From DYHD01 sp964411065 (lineage in GTDB: Bacteria; Nitrospirota; Thermodesulfovibrionia; Thermodesulfovibrionales; Dissulfurispiraceae), in assembly GCA_964411065.1 (NCBI GenBank), contig CAYPJO010000042.1, forward strand, positions 1 through 18,448: DNA of 18,448 nt. The letters are read 5' to 3'. The notes under the pieces were generated by a model. It was not told where the DNA came from. It searched no databases and saw nothing but the letters and a program-made list of their open reading frames with translations. Each line of letters begins with the position of its first letter. The first letter of the stretch is position 1. Below, piece after piece: positions 8,009 through 15,029 of this stretch. A program made the position numbers and the translations under genes.

Positions 8009-8557
8009 TTACCTCATGCTTCCAAAGAGATTTATCTTTTTCCCCTGTAAAATCCTTTTTATATTGGCATCGGTTCTTTTTCTCGCTTTAAACTCAACAT
8101 AATCCATAAAAGTGCAATTGAAAGATTTGTTAAATTTCTTTTCAATATCCTGTAATCCCATCAAAATAGCTGGTGTGGAAGGCCCAATTATAAAGAGATC
8201 AACCACAGGTGATTCATCATCTTCTACATAAGGACCATAAATGAAAGCTGCCCTTACTGAATTCCCTCTAAAAAGGCTTTTTAAAGCACCAGAAAGCCCC
8301 AGAGATTTAGCTATAATGCTCTTTAACTCAAAAAATAAAGGTGCTTCTTTATTTGCTTGAAAATACTTCAAATTTGCTACTTTTTCACTTGTTACTAAAC
8401 CCATTTCTTCCAGTCTATCTAATTCTCTTTTTATCCCCGCAGGGTTTCTTTTTAAAATTGCTGCTATTTGTCTTATATAAAACTTCTCATTGGCATTGTT
8501 CAAAAGTAATGATAAAATATCAACTCTTGTTGAAGAAGAAAAAAGAATTTTTAACAT
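8009..8557 (-). CDS. Winged-helix regulator with degenerate nucleotidyltransferase-like C-terminus
   Basis: Likely DNA-binding regulator of 182 residues. Residues 1-70 form an ArsR/MarR-like winged helix (FSSSTRVDILSLLL, a recognition region around KRNPAGIKRELDRL, and a wing around LVTSEKVANLKYF). Residues 100-150 resemble a minimal nucleotidyltransferase, the arrangement of wHTH-MNT proteins. The catalytic signature (GS then DxD) has decayed to GPY at 108-110 and VVDLF at 117-121, so transferase activity is unlikely and the domain may sense a ligand or partner. An AAAGGAGAT ribosome binding site precedes the ATG. A perfect sigma-70 promoter overlaps the short palindrome ATGATCAT, which could allow autoregulation (inferred). 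Targets are unknown. Confidence 0.75.
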   Translation of the reverse strand: MLKILFSSSTRVDILSLLLNNANEKFYIRQIAAILKRNPAGIKRELDRLEEMGLVTSEKVANLKYFQANKEAPLFFELKSIIAKSLGLSGALKSLFRGNSVRAAFIYGPYVEDDESPVVDLFIIGPSTPAILMGLQDIEKKFNKSFNCTFMDYVEFKARKRTDANIKRILQGKKINLFGSMR

Positions 8558-8573
8558 CCTATCTCCTTTAAAA

Positions 8574-8602
8574 ATTATAAATGATCATATAAAATTTGTC
8601 AA
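8574..8602 (-). promoter_or_regulatory. Perfect-consensus sigma-70 promoter for the winged-helix regulator
   Basis: On the minus strand TTGACA (8597-8602) and TATAAT (8574-8579) are separated by exactly 17 nt. The predicted start lies only about 10 nt before the ATG, so the Shine-Dalgarno sequence would be at the very 5' end of the message. The palindrome ATGATCAT (8581-8588) sits in the spacer and could be an operator. Confidence 0.8.
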
Positions 8603-8720
8603 CAAAAAATTTTTTATTTTATAGCGATTGATAAATTTAAATTTAATTACTTTAAATTCAATGTTGACAAAAAAATAGTCATGTGGTAATTTAAAGATAT
8701 TTAAGATATAGAAACGATTG

Positions 8721-8749
8721 TTGATGATTTTAAAACAATTGTTTATTCT
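8721..8749 (+). promoter_or_regulatory. Candidate promoter for the metallophosphoesterase, possibly leaderless
   Basis: TTGATG at 8721-8726 and TATTCT at 8744-8749 have 17-nt spacing, ending 9 nt before the ATG at 8759, which has no Shine-Dalgarno sequence. A competing candidate is TTGACA at 8664-8669 with a poor TAATTT at 8687-8692. Neither is proven. Confidence 0.35.
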
Positions 8750-8758
8750 ATTCTTATC

Positions 8759-9484
8759 ATGAAGTACGCTGTCATATCTGACGTTCATGCAAATCTTGAG
8801 GCGCTATATGCAACCATTCTTGATATCAACAAAAATGATATTCAAGAAATTTTCTTCTTGGGAGATGTTGTTGGATATGGTCCAAATCCTCAAGAATGCA
8901 TAGATATCATTAAATATGAGAGCAAAATACGAATAGCTGGTAATCATGATTATGCTCTTCTTGGATTGATAGATATTGACTTCTTTAATACTTATGCAAA
9001 AGAATCGATTATCTGGACTTCTCAATATGTGACCGCTGATAGATTGGAAATTTTAAAGACATTCCAAATATCTCAACGAATAGCAAGTAAAGACATATTT
9101 CTGGTTCATTCAACTCCGAAAAAACCTCAAGAATGGTCATATTTATTGACATTTAATGATGCTCGCATTAATTTCGAATATTTTGAAGAGAAAATATGTT
9201 ATATTGGACATACCCATGTCCCGATAATAATCGAGAAAAAACGATCAGGTGAAGTCATAGCTCATTCTAAGAAAGTGGTGATTTCTAACGATTCAAGATA
9301 TATCATAAATGTTGGTAGTGTCGGACAGCCTCGCGATGGGGATGCAAGAGCTTGTTATTGCATCTTTGATGATGGCTTAATCTATTTTAGAAGAATCGAA
9401 TATGACATAAGAAAGACCCAGGATAAAATGTTTCACTGCGGTCTACCCTATTATTTGATTAGCAGACTTTTTTACGGAATGTAA
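8759..9484 (+). CDS. YfcE/MJ0936-type calcineurin-like metallophosphoesterase
   Basis: Two-metal phosphoesterase of 241 residues. All five metal-binding blocks are visible: DVH (D8, H10), GDVVGYGPNP (D36), GNHDY (N62, H63), VHSTP (H117) and GHTHVP (H151, H153), followed by the NVGSVGQPRDGD segment common to this subgroup. Relatives hydrolyse small phosphodiesters or phosphomonoesters; the natural substrate cannot be read from sequence. It has no signal peptide and is presumably cytosolic. It stands alone, divergent from the winged-helix regulator and convergent with the ferredoxin gene (10-bp gap). The absence of a Shine-Dalgarno sequence suggests leaderless or weak translation. Confidence 0.85.
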   Translation: MKYAVISDVHANLEALYATILDINKNDIQEIFFLGDVVGYGPNPQECIDIIKYESKIRIAGNHDYALLGLIDIDFFNTYAKESIIWTSQYVTADRLEILKTFQISQRIASKDIFLVHSTPKKPQEWSYLLTFNDARINFEYFEEKICYIGHTHVPIIIEKKRSGEVIAHSKKVVISNDSRYIINVGSVGQPRDGDARACYCIFDDGLIYFRRIEYDIRKTQDKMFHCGLPYYLISRLFYGM

Positions 9485-9494
9485 GAATCGCAAA

Positions 9495-9686
9495 TTAAAC
9501 TTTCATCACAATAGCTTCCACAGGACAATTTTCTACAGCAACCTCACAACAACCAACATATTCACAGGCTTCTGGATCGATTATCCTGGATTTCCCAAGT
9601 TCTTCATCAAAATAAAAAACTGCTGGACAAACTTCTACACAATTCCTGCAACCGATGCATCTATCTTCAATAATGAAGACGTCCAT
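9495..9686 (-). CDS. Single-cluster [4Fe-4S] ferredoxin
   Basis: Small low-potential electron carrier of 63 residues. The motif C10-x2-C13-x2-C16 plus C54-P gives the four ligands of one cubane cluster. The second CxxCxxC motif of clostridial two-cluster ferredoxins is absent. C20 and one of C41/C46/C47 correspond to the disulfide or lost-cluster positions of Desulfovibrio-type ferredoxins. Acidic residues dominate the remainder. It starts 2 nt after the upstream gene stops and is third in glpX-unknown-ferredoxin, so it may supply electrons to the unassigned protein or be carried along in the operon. Its partner is not identified. Confidence 0.9.
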   Translation of the reverse strand: MDVFIIEDRCIGCRNCVEVCPAVFYFDEELGKSRIIDPEACEYVGCCEVAVENCPVEAIVMKV

Positions 9687-9688
9687 TT

Positions 9689-10648
9689 TTATAAGCTTTC
9701 GATAACCATAGCTGTTAAGAGAGGAAACATTATTTCATGATGTCCAGTGAGAGAGAATTTTTGTCCCTTAATAGCTGTAGGTCTATTTAAGACATTTTCA
9801 CGGGGTCGATAATGTTGAAAGATATCCATGTTTACAGTTGTAAACTCTTCCACTTTATATCCAAGGTTTCTGGCAATGGTGAGAGCTTTTAAAAAGACTT
9901 CTGGAAGAATGACAGCAGAGCCTAAATTTATATATACGCCTCCGTCAAGTTTTGATATAATTCCAGTGAAAAGTTTAAAGTCTCTCATAGTGCCTTCACC
10001 TATTAACGACCCTTTAGCTTCTGGGTGCATATGGATTATATCAGTTCCAATGGCTACATGAACGGTCATAGGAATAGATAATTTATATCCTGCTCTAAAA
10101 ATACTGATATCTTTAAAAGGAAACTCTGCTGAATCAATAAACTCACCTATCGATTCACCAATCCCCTTGCCCTTCATAACGCCCTGATTAATTGCTTCGT
10201 TAACCAGTTTACCTGTTTCTATTGCCATACCAAAAGTGCCATGAGATAATTCTTGAAAGACATCCTCAGATGTTTCACCTATATATGATAGTTCGAAATC
10301 ATGAACTATACAAGCTCCATTCGTAGCAACTGCTGATAAAACTCCTTTATTCATTAATTCAATAATGAAAGGAGATAGTCCAACTTTTATTGGATGGGCA
10401 CCCATCCCTAATACTACTGGTCTACCATTTTTATAAGCTTTCACTATGGCATCTACTACAGCTTTTAAATCGTTGACAGCTAAAAATTTGGGTAATGATG
10501 AGATGAAATCTGCAAAAGAATAACCTTTCCTATAAATGCTAAGACTTTTAGTAATAGAAACCTTATTTTTCCTATCTTTGATAGAGTATCTCCTGATCTT
10601 ACTCGTATCAACTGGTTTAAATTCCATTTTCCAACTTAAAAATATCAT
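9689..10648 (-). CDS. Conserved protein of unknown function, resembling deoxyhypusine synthase
   Basis: I cannot assign a function. The 319-residue protein has a Rossmann-like core with the conserved-looking segments GMGAHPIKVGLSP (81-93), ATNGACIVHDFE (108-119), ETSEDV (125-130) and HVAIGTDIIHMHPEA (about 197-211). The TNGA-x3-HDFE block followed by a G-x-TSED stretch recalls the NAD-binding region of deoxyhypusine synthase, but the active-site lysine region of that enzyme is not evident. I see no eIF5A homologue in the window, and none is expected in bacteria. Relatives in bacteria are usually annotated as hypothetical. The operon places it between glpX and a ferredoxin. An alternative start is Met8 (10627); neither start has a good ribosome binding site. 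Confidence 0.75.
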   Translation of the reverse strand: MIFLSWKMEFKPVDTSKIRRYSIKDRKNKVSITKSLSIYRKGYSFADFISSLPKFLAVNDLKAVVDAIVKAYKNGRPVVLGMGAHPIKVGLSPFIIELMNKGVLSAVATNGACIVHDFELSYIGETSEDVFQELSHGTFGMAIETGKLVNEAINQGVMKGKGIGESIGEFIDSAEFPFKDISIFRAGYKLSIPMTVHVAIGTDIIHMHPEAKGSLIGEGTMRDFKLFTGIISKLDGGVYINLGSAVILPEVFLKALTIARNLGYKVEEFTTVNMDIFQHYRPRENVLNRPTAIKGQKFSLTGHHEIMFPLLTAMVIESL

Positions 10649-10704
10649 TTCCTGGTGACAGAAAATGCCTTCTCTTTTACACTAAAAATTTGAAAGCCTT
10701 TATT

Positions 10705-11673
10705 TTATCTCAATATAATTTTGCCAACTTTATCGAAAACATGAACAGTATCTACGAATCTTATTTGTTTAGTTTTAGATGAAAGTATTAGAGAATTAGT
10801 TCGTGCACCTCCACCGAAAAAACTCACACCATTTAAGATGTCTCCTTTAGTCACCCCTGTTGCTACGAAAATTATATTGTCACCAGGTACAAGATCGTCG
10901 GTAGTATACACTTTATCTTCACTAATATCCATTCCCATCTTTAAAGCTCTTTGCTTTTCCTCTTCATTTCGCCATCTCATCCTTGCCTGCATTTCTCCTC
11001 CAAGACACTTTACAGCTGCAGCAGATAGGACACCCTCAGGGGCTCCACCAATTCCCATCAAAGCGTGAATGCCTGTTCCCTCGACTATTGCTGCGATTGC
11101 TGGTGTTATGTCGCCATCACTAATAAGTTTGATACGAGCGCCTGCTGATCTTACTTCTTTAATGAGTTGTTCATGACGCGGTCTATCCAATATGACCACT
11201 ACAAGATCGTCTATATCTCTACTTAAAGCTCGGGCAATTCCTTCCAAATTGTCTTTCACCGATGCCCTTATATCTACTACACCTTTTGCAGCAGGCCTAA
11301 CAACAAGTTTCTCCATATAAGTGTCAGGACAATAGAGTAACCCATTTTTTTCAGAAACAGCCATTACTGAAAGGGCATTAGGAGAACCAGTAGCACATAG
11401 ATTTGTCCCTTCCAATGGATCAACGGCGATATCAACCTCAAGATCACCACCTCTACCTACTTCTTCCCCAATATACAGCATGGGAGCTTCATCTCTCTCT
11501 CCTTCACCAATAACGATCTTGCCACTAAATGGGATATCATTGAGAGCAGCCCTCATTGCATTAACTGCAGCTCTATCTGCATCTTTTCTATCGCCCTTAC
11601 CCATAAGTCTTGCTGCTGCAATTGCAGCTGCTTCAGTTACTCGGAGCACATCTAAAGTTAGGAAGCTTTCCAT
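10705..11673 (-). CDS. glpX: Class II fructose-1,6-bisphosphatase
   Basis: Hydrolyses fructose 1,6-bisphosphate to fructose 6-phosphate, the irreversible step of gluconeogenesis. Metal and phosphate residues are recognisable: KGDRKDADRAAVNAMR (D31, D33), IGEGERDEAPM (55-65) and VDPLEGT (84-90). The 322-residue length matches GlpX. Some cyanobacterial relatives also hydrolyse sedoheptulose bisphosphate; that cannot be excluded. AAAGGAGAATTTTC places a good ribosome binding site before the ATG. It leads the three-gene minus-strand cluster with the unassigned protein and the ferredoxin, 56 nt upstream of the former. Confidence 0.95.
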   Translation of the reverse strand: MESFLTLDVLRVTEAAAIAAARLMGKGDRKDADRAAVNAMRAALNDIPFSGKIVIGEGERDEAPMLYIGEEVGRGGDLEVDIAVDPLEGTNLCATGSPNALSVMAVSEKNGLLYCPDTYMEKLVVRPAAKGVVDIRASVKDNLEGIARALSRDIDDLVVVILDRPRHEQLIKEVRSAGARIKLISDGDITPAIAAIVEGTGIHALMGIGGAPEGVLSAAAVKCLGGEMQARMRWRNEEEKQRALKMGMDISEDKVYTTDDLVPGDNIIFVATGVTKGDILNGVSFFGGGARTNSLILSSKTKQIRFVDTVHVFDKVGKIILR

Positions 11674-11981
11674 GAAAATTCTCCTTTCCTCTTTAAATTT
11701 TGTTATTGAAAAATTTCATAAAAATTCTATCTTAAATTATGAACTACTATTTAATTATAATAAATTTTAAAGCAAAAAAAGCCTTTTTTCCAATCTTTAA
11801 AGAACTTTAAGCCTTTATGAATTCAATTTCTATTCTCAGTAAAAAAATAAAAAAAGTTTTTAACCTAAAGGGCTGAAGTATAAGTAGTTGTTTACCTCAT
11901 AGTTGAAAAGAGGTGTTTTCTATAGTTTATAATCTTTTAGAACTTCGGTGAAAAAATAAGATATTTTAGAAATTCTTGACT
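11674..11981. other. Intergenic region between divergent glpX and yacG
   Basis: About 308 bp, strongly AT-rich, holding the upstream regions of two divergent genes. A possible plus-strand promoter for yacG is TTGAAA near 11904 with TATAAT near 11929, but its spacing is 19 nt. No RNA gene, repeat or supported small gene was seen. Confidence 0.5.
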
Positions 11982-12185
11982 ATGCAGATAAGTTGCCCTA
12001 TCTGTAAAAAAAACACAACCCTTAAAGAAAATCCTTGGAGACCTTTTTGTTCTCAAAGATGCAAATTGATTGATTTAGGCAAATGGGCTGGAGAGGAGTA
12101 TAGAATCTCTACAAAGGATGAAGATTATTCCTCTTTAGAAGAAGATACAATAATTCCACCTCCAACCAACACATCACCTTCATAA
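11982..12185 (+). CDS. yacG: YacG-family zinc-ribbon DNA gyrase inhibitor
   Basis: Small zinc protein that in E. coli binds GyrB and inhibits DNA gyrase. The zinc ribbon is intact: CPIC near the start, then RPFCSQRC with the family signature IDLGKW and EYRI after it. I prefer the ATG at 11982 (67 residues) over the upstream in-frame TTG at 11976, because the extra residues add nothing conserved and neither has a clear Shine-Dalgarno sequence. The acidic, proline-rich tail (EEDTIIPPP) is typical. Its last 61 nt overlap the 3' end of mnmA on the other strand, so the two transcripts are antisense at their ends. Confidence 0.88.
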   Translation: MQISCPICKKNTTLKENPWRPFCSQRCKLIDLGKWAGEEYRISTKDEDYSSLEEDTIIPPPTNTSPS

Positions 12186-13201
12186 AACACTGCACTCTGA
12201 CCTATCGCTGGCGCCCATTGAGGTCTATCAAAAATCACTTTTGCTTGGTTGTTGTTTATTAATTCCAAGCTCCCAGGCTCATCTCTCATCCTTGATCTAA
12301 TCTTAATAGTAGCTCTAAAAGTCTTTTGTTGTGATTTGAGCAAATTAATATTATCAACAATTATAGATTTAAACATTGCAAATTCTTTCCTACCAATATA
12401 AACTGCATTCTTAGCAGCATCAATCTTCACAACATATCTCGGTTCACCTTGTGCAATGCCAAGTCTTTTCCGCTGACCTATTGTATATAGATGTACTCCC
12501 CTATGGAATCCGATAACATTGTTAGTATGAGCATCTATAATAGGTCCCCCTTTGGGTTCACAGATTTTTTCAAGAAATTCATAATATCTTTTATTCTGTA
12601 TGAAACATATCTCTTGACTTTCACTATTATTTATAGATGGAATATTGAGAAAAGAAGCTATCCCCTTAACCTCTTCTTTTATTTTGTTACCTAAGGGTAG
12701 TAGTACCCTTTTTAAGATATTTTTATCGACTGCATATAAGAAATAAGATTGATCCTTTTTAATGTCCTGAGCTCTACAGAGGATAATGGAGTCACCGTGG
12801 TTTTCGATTTTAGCATAGTGCCCTGTCGCTATAAAGTCTGCCCCTTTCTCATTCGCTATTTTTATTAAATTAGGAAATTTTATATGCTTATTACACTGGA
12901 TGCAGGGGTTTGGGGTTTCACCCTTTGAATAATAGTATATAAAAGGGGCAATGATTTTATTAGCAAATTCTTTTCTGAGATCTATTATGCTGTGTTTTAT
13001 ACCAATAACTTCAGCGGTCTTTTGAGCAATCTTTAAAGAATCTGATAAACCTTTTGTTGATTCATGGGAAGCTTTAATGCCCTTATCATCATACAAGATA
13101 AAGCTAACGCCTTCGACTTCGTACCCTTTTTGCTTTAGAAGATAAGCAGTAACAGAAGAATCTATACCACCACTCATCGCAACTATTACTTTTAATGGCA
13201 T
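12125..13201 (-). CDS. mnmA: tRNA 2-thiouridylase MnmA
   Basis: ATP-dependent sulfur transferase making 2-thiouridine at position 34 of Lys, Glu and Gln tRNAs. The PP-loop SGGIDSS sits at 10-16. The catalytic cysteines are C100 (NPCIQCN, with C103) and C199 (SQEICFIQ). ATGHYAK (126-131), DQSYFLY (150-156) and the C-terminal barrel around VGGGIIV are present. At 358 residues it is full length and ends normally within the 3' end of yacG. An AAAAGGTAG sequence about 9 nt upstream may be the ribosome binding site. It is the next gene after the YeeE/YedE transporter on the same strand, a possible sulfur connection, though 456 bp apart. Confidence 0.96.
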   Translation of the reverse strand: MPLKVIVAMSGGIDSSVTAYLLKQKGYEVEGVSFILYDDKGIKASHESTKGLSDSLKIAQKTAEVIGIKHSIIDLRKEFANKIIAPFIYYYSKGETPNPCIQCNKHIKFPNLIKIANEKGADFIATGHYAKIENHGDSIILCRAQDIKKDQSYFLYAVDKNILKRVLLPLGNKIKEEVKGIASFLNIPSINNSESQEICFIQNKRYYEFLEKICEPKGGPIIDAHTNNVIGFHRGVHLYTIGQRKRLGIAQGEPRYVVKIDAAKNAVYIGRKEFAMFKSIIVDNINLLKSQQKTFRATIKIRSRMRDEPGSLELINNNQAKVIFDRPQWAPAIGQSAVFYEGDVLVGGGIIVSSSKEE

Positions 13202-13239
13202 AATGGGACTACCTTTTCTTACCTATGACTTTTAGCAAT

Positions 13240-13253
13240 TTCTTAGCTAAGAA
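13240..13253. promoter_or_regulatory. 14-bp perfect palindrome upstream of mnmA
   Basis: TTCTTAGCTAAGAA lies 38 nt before the mnmA ATG, where an operator or a leader hairpin would act. Function is inferred from position only. Confidence 0.35.
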
Positions 13254-13309
13254 TTAGAAGCTATATATAAGTATAACAACATTTTGGTAGTATTACGAAA
13301 GTGGTCATA

Positions 13310-13371
13310 AGCCCTAAAGGATTATTGAAAATTCTACGAAATTAGAGGAATCTTGTAGATTTCAAAGGGCT
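13310..13371. repeat. Structured 62-nt inverted repeat with adjoining hairpin
   Basis: AGCCCT (13310-13315) pairs with AGGGCT (13366-13371). TTGAAA (13325-13330) pairs with TTTCAA (13360-13365), and TCTAC (13333-13337) pairs with GTAGA (13355-13359). Unpaired strands of 9 and 2 nt lie only on the left arm, and the loop is 17 nt. A second perfect hairpin, ATCAC-TAAG-GTGAT, abuts it at 13372-13385. The rest of the 456-bp mnmA/YeeE intergenic region (13202-13657) shows no supported gene. Candidate small RNA, mRNA leader or processed-end structure; also possibly a decayed mobile-element end. Confidence 0.5.
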
Positions 13372-13657
13372 ATCACTAAGGTGATGTTTAAAAAAATAAT
13401 CTCAAAGAATGAATTAAGCTATCATATTTATAAAGAGATTTGAGCATATCCTAATTATAAAAACTGAGATAACTATGTCTAAGAGTAAATGTGCTTTTAT
13501 CTCAAACTCTTTACAGTGGTCTTTCATCATTTATTAAAACCATAATATTATAACCTCATGTTAAAATCTAATTTTGATCTCCCAGCCACCAAAGTTAAAA
13601 ATTCCATTTATAAGAGAAAAATAGAAATATTTGTACTTAACATTGCTATCTCCCTAA

Positions 13658-14746
13658 TTAATCTTCTAAAGGTTTAACAAACATGAAATAAACCATTGTC
13701 CAATTTCCTAAAACCATAAAAATAGTTGCTACAATACTTGCTAAAGATAAGCCGGCTATTCCTGTCAAAGCATGACCAATAGTGCATCCACCTGCAGTGG
13801 CTGCACCAAAACCCATTATGAAACTTCCAAAAAGGACTCTCACAACTTCCTTAGCAGGTGGTATTTGAAGCTTAAATTCTTTTAGAGCCTTTGCACTTAT
13901 ATAAACACCAATAGGTATGCCAATAATATATAGAGCACTCCATGAAGCTGTGAATACACCCCAAAAATTGAACATAGGGTCAAACTTTGCCATACTGTTA
14001 CCAAGCATAATGGCAAGAAAAGCTTCAGCAGTTGGTCCAGCTGCAGATAGCCCCCTCGTCTGACCTCCCCAAAAGTATGAAGCCCATATTGCAATGACCA
14101 AGACTAAGCCAAGCAAAACACCTGTTACAAACCACGAATAGCCTTTCTTTGGTCCTTTAATTGAGGGTTTCCCCTTTACTACAAACACTAAAAAAATCAG
14201 CGCTAAAATAGCAATGACAATCCATTTTATTTGAACACCGCCAATCAAATCCCAGAGTGCTGGAGCTGTGATAGCATCATCCCCTTCTCCAATTATAATC
14301 TTGACACTTTTGAGAGATTGCATAAGGGGTTTTAGGGGACCATGAATCGTAGCAATCAAAGAGAGAGCAAAACCAAAAGTTGCCACAATGGCAGAAACGT
14401 AACCTTCTCCGATCCTATAAATTATACCGCTTCCACACCCGCCAGCTAGGACGATACCAATTCCGAAAAGATATCCTCCTACAATATTAGCAACTATATT
14501 GAAAGACTGTCTTCTTAGCCCTTCCTCACCAAGAAAACCTAAATCTTCGAGTAGGTTTGCTCCAATAATTGCTATTAGTAAAGCAAGAACATAAGAGCGG
14601 AAAAGAGTATAGTCGTTCATAAAAATCATATCTCTAAAAGCTGAATTCATACAGTAACGACCCCTTTGCAAAACAAAACCAAAAGCCACACCTATCAAAA
14701 TGCCACTAAGTAGAATCATAAAAGTCCCTTTAGATACCTCTTCCAT
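13658..14746 (-). CDS. YeeE/YedE-family thiosulfate (or selenium) transporter, fused two-repeat form
   Basis: Multi-spanning inner-membrane protein of 362 residues with two YeeE/YedE repeats. Hydrophobic segments recur from residue 10 to the C-terminus, around 9-27, 52-66, 83-112, 116-134, 174-190, 205-226, 262-286 and 304-355. The three cysteines that relay thiosulfate in characterised TsuA proteins have counterparts here: C32 in RGRYCMNSAFR, C104 in AGGCGSG and C321 in AGGCTIGHALTG. Relatives have also been linked by genome context to selenium use. GGGAGGT precedes the ATG. The TusA/SirA-like sulfur carrier gene that often follows such transporters is absent. It lies about 280 nt downstream of the unusual tRNA-Cys on the same strand. 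Substrate choice between thiosulfate and a selenium compound is open. Confidence 0.85.
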   Translation of the reverse strand: MEEVSKGTFMILLSGILIGVAFGFVLQRGRYCMNSAFRDMIFMNDYTLFRSYVLALLIAIIGANLLEDLGFLGEEGLRRQSFNIVANIVGGYLFGIGIVLAGGCGSGIIYRIGEGYVSAIVATFGFALSLIATIHGPLKPLMQSLKSVKIIIGEGDDAITAPALWDLIGGVQIKWIVIAILALIFLVFVVKGKPSIKGPKKGYSWFVTGVLLGLVLVIAIWASYFWGGQTRGLSAAGPTAEAFLAIMLGNSMAKFDPMFNFWGVFTASWSALYIIGIPIGVYISAKALKEFKLQIPPAKEVVRVLFGSFIMGFGAATAGGCTIGHALTGIAGLSLASIVATIFMVLGNWTMVYFMFVKPLED

Positions 14747-15029
14747 TTAGACCTCCCAAAAAGATTTCTAAAATTCTATTGTCTTATTAACTTGGAATTT
14801 TTTATTAAACTGCTAAAAAGAGCTTTTAAAAATATTCTTACCTTTCCCTTTAAATTTTTGATAAACAATCGCAAGAAAATCTAAAAGTCTACAAATGAAA
14901 TGGATCAACATATCGTAAAGAAAAAATACCCTAATAGATAATACCCATTCAATAATATGGTACAGAAATTTATGCTAAAAAAAGTTTAATGAAAATAAAG
15001 TTTTAGTCTTAAAATTTAAACGATTGATT

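Noticed and set aside
7850..8050. Plus-strand 66-residue frame
   Set aside because: It is antisense to the lysine-rich peptide gene and its own start has no ribosome binding site; hydrophobic composition arises from reading lysine codons backwards.
8585..8788. 67-residue minus-strand frame in the regulator/phosphoesterase spacer
   Set aside because: Very AT-rich, low-complexity product covering two promoters, no ribosome binding site.
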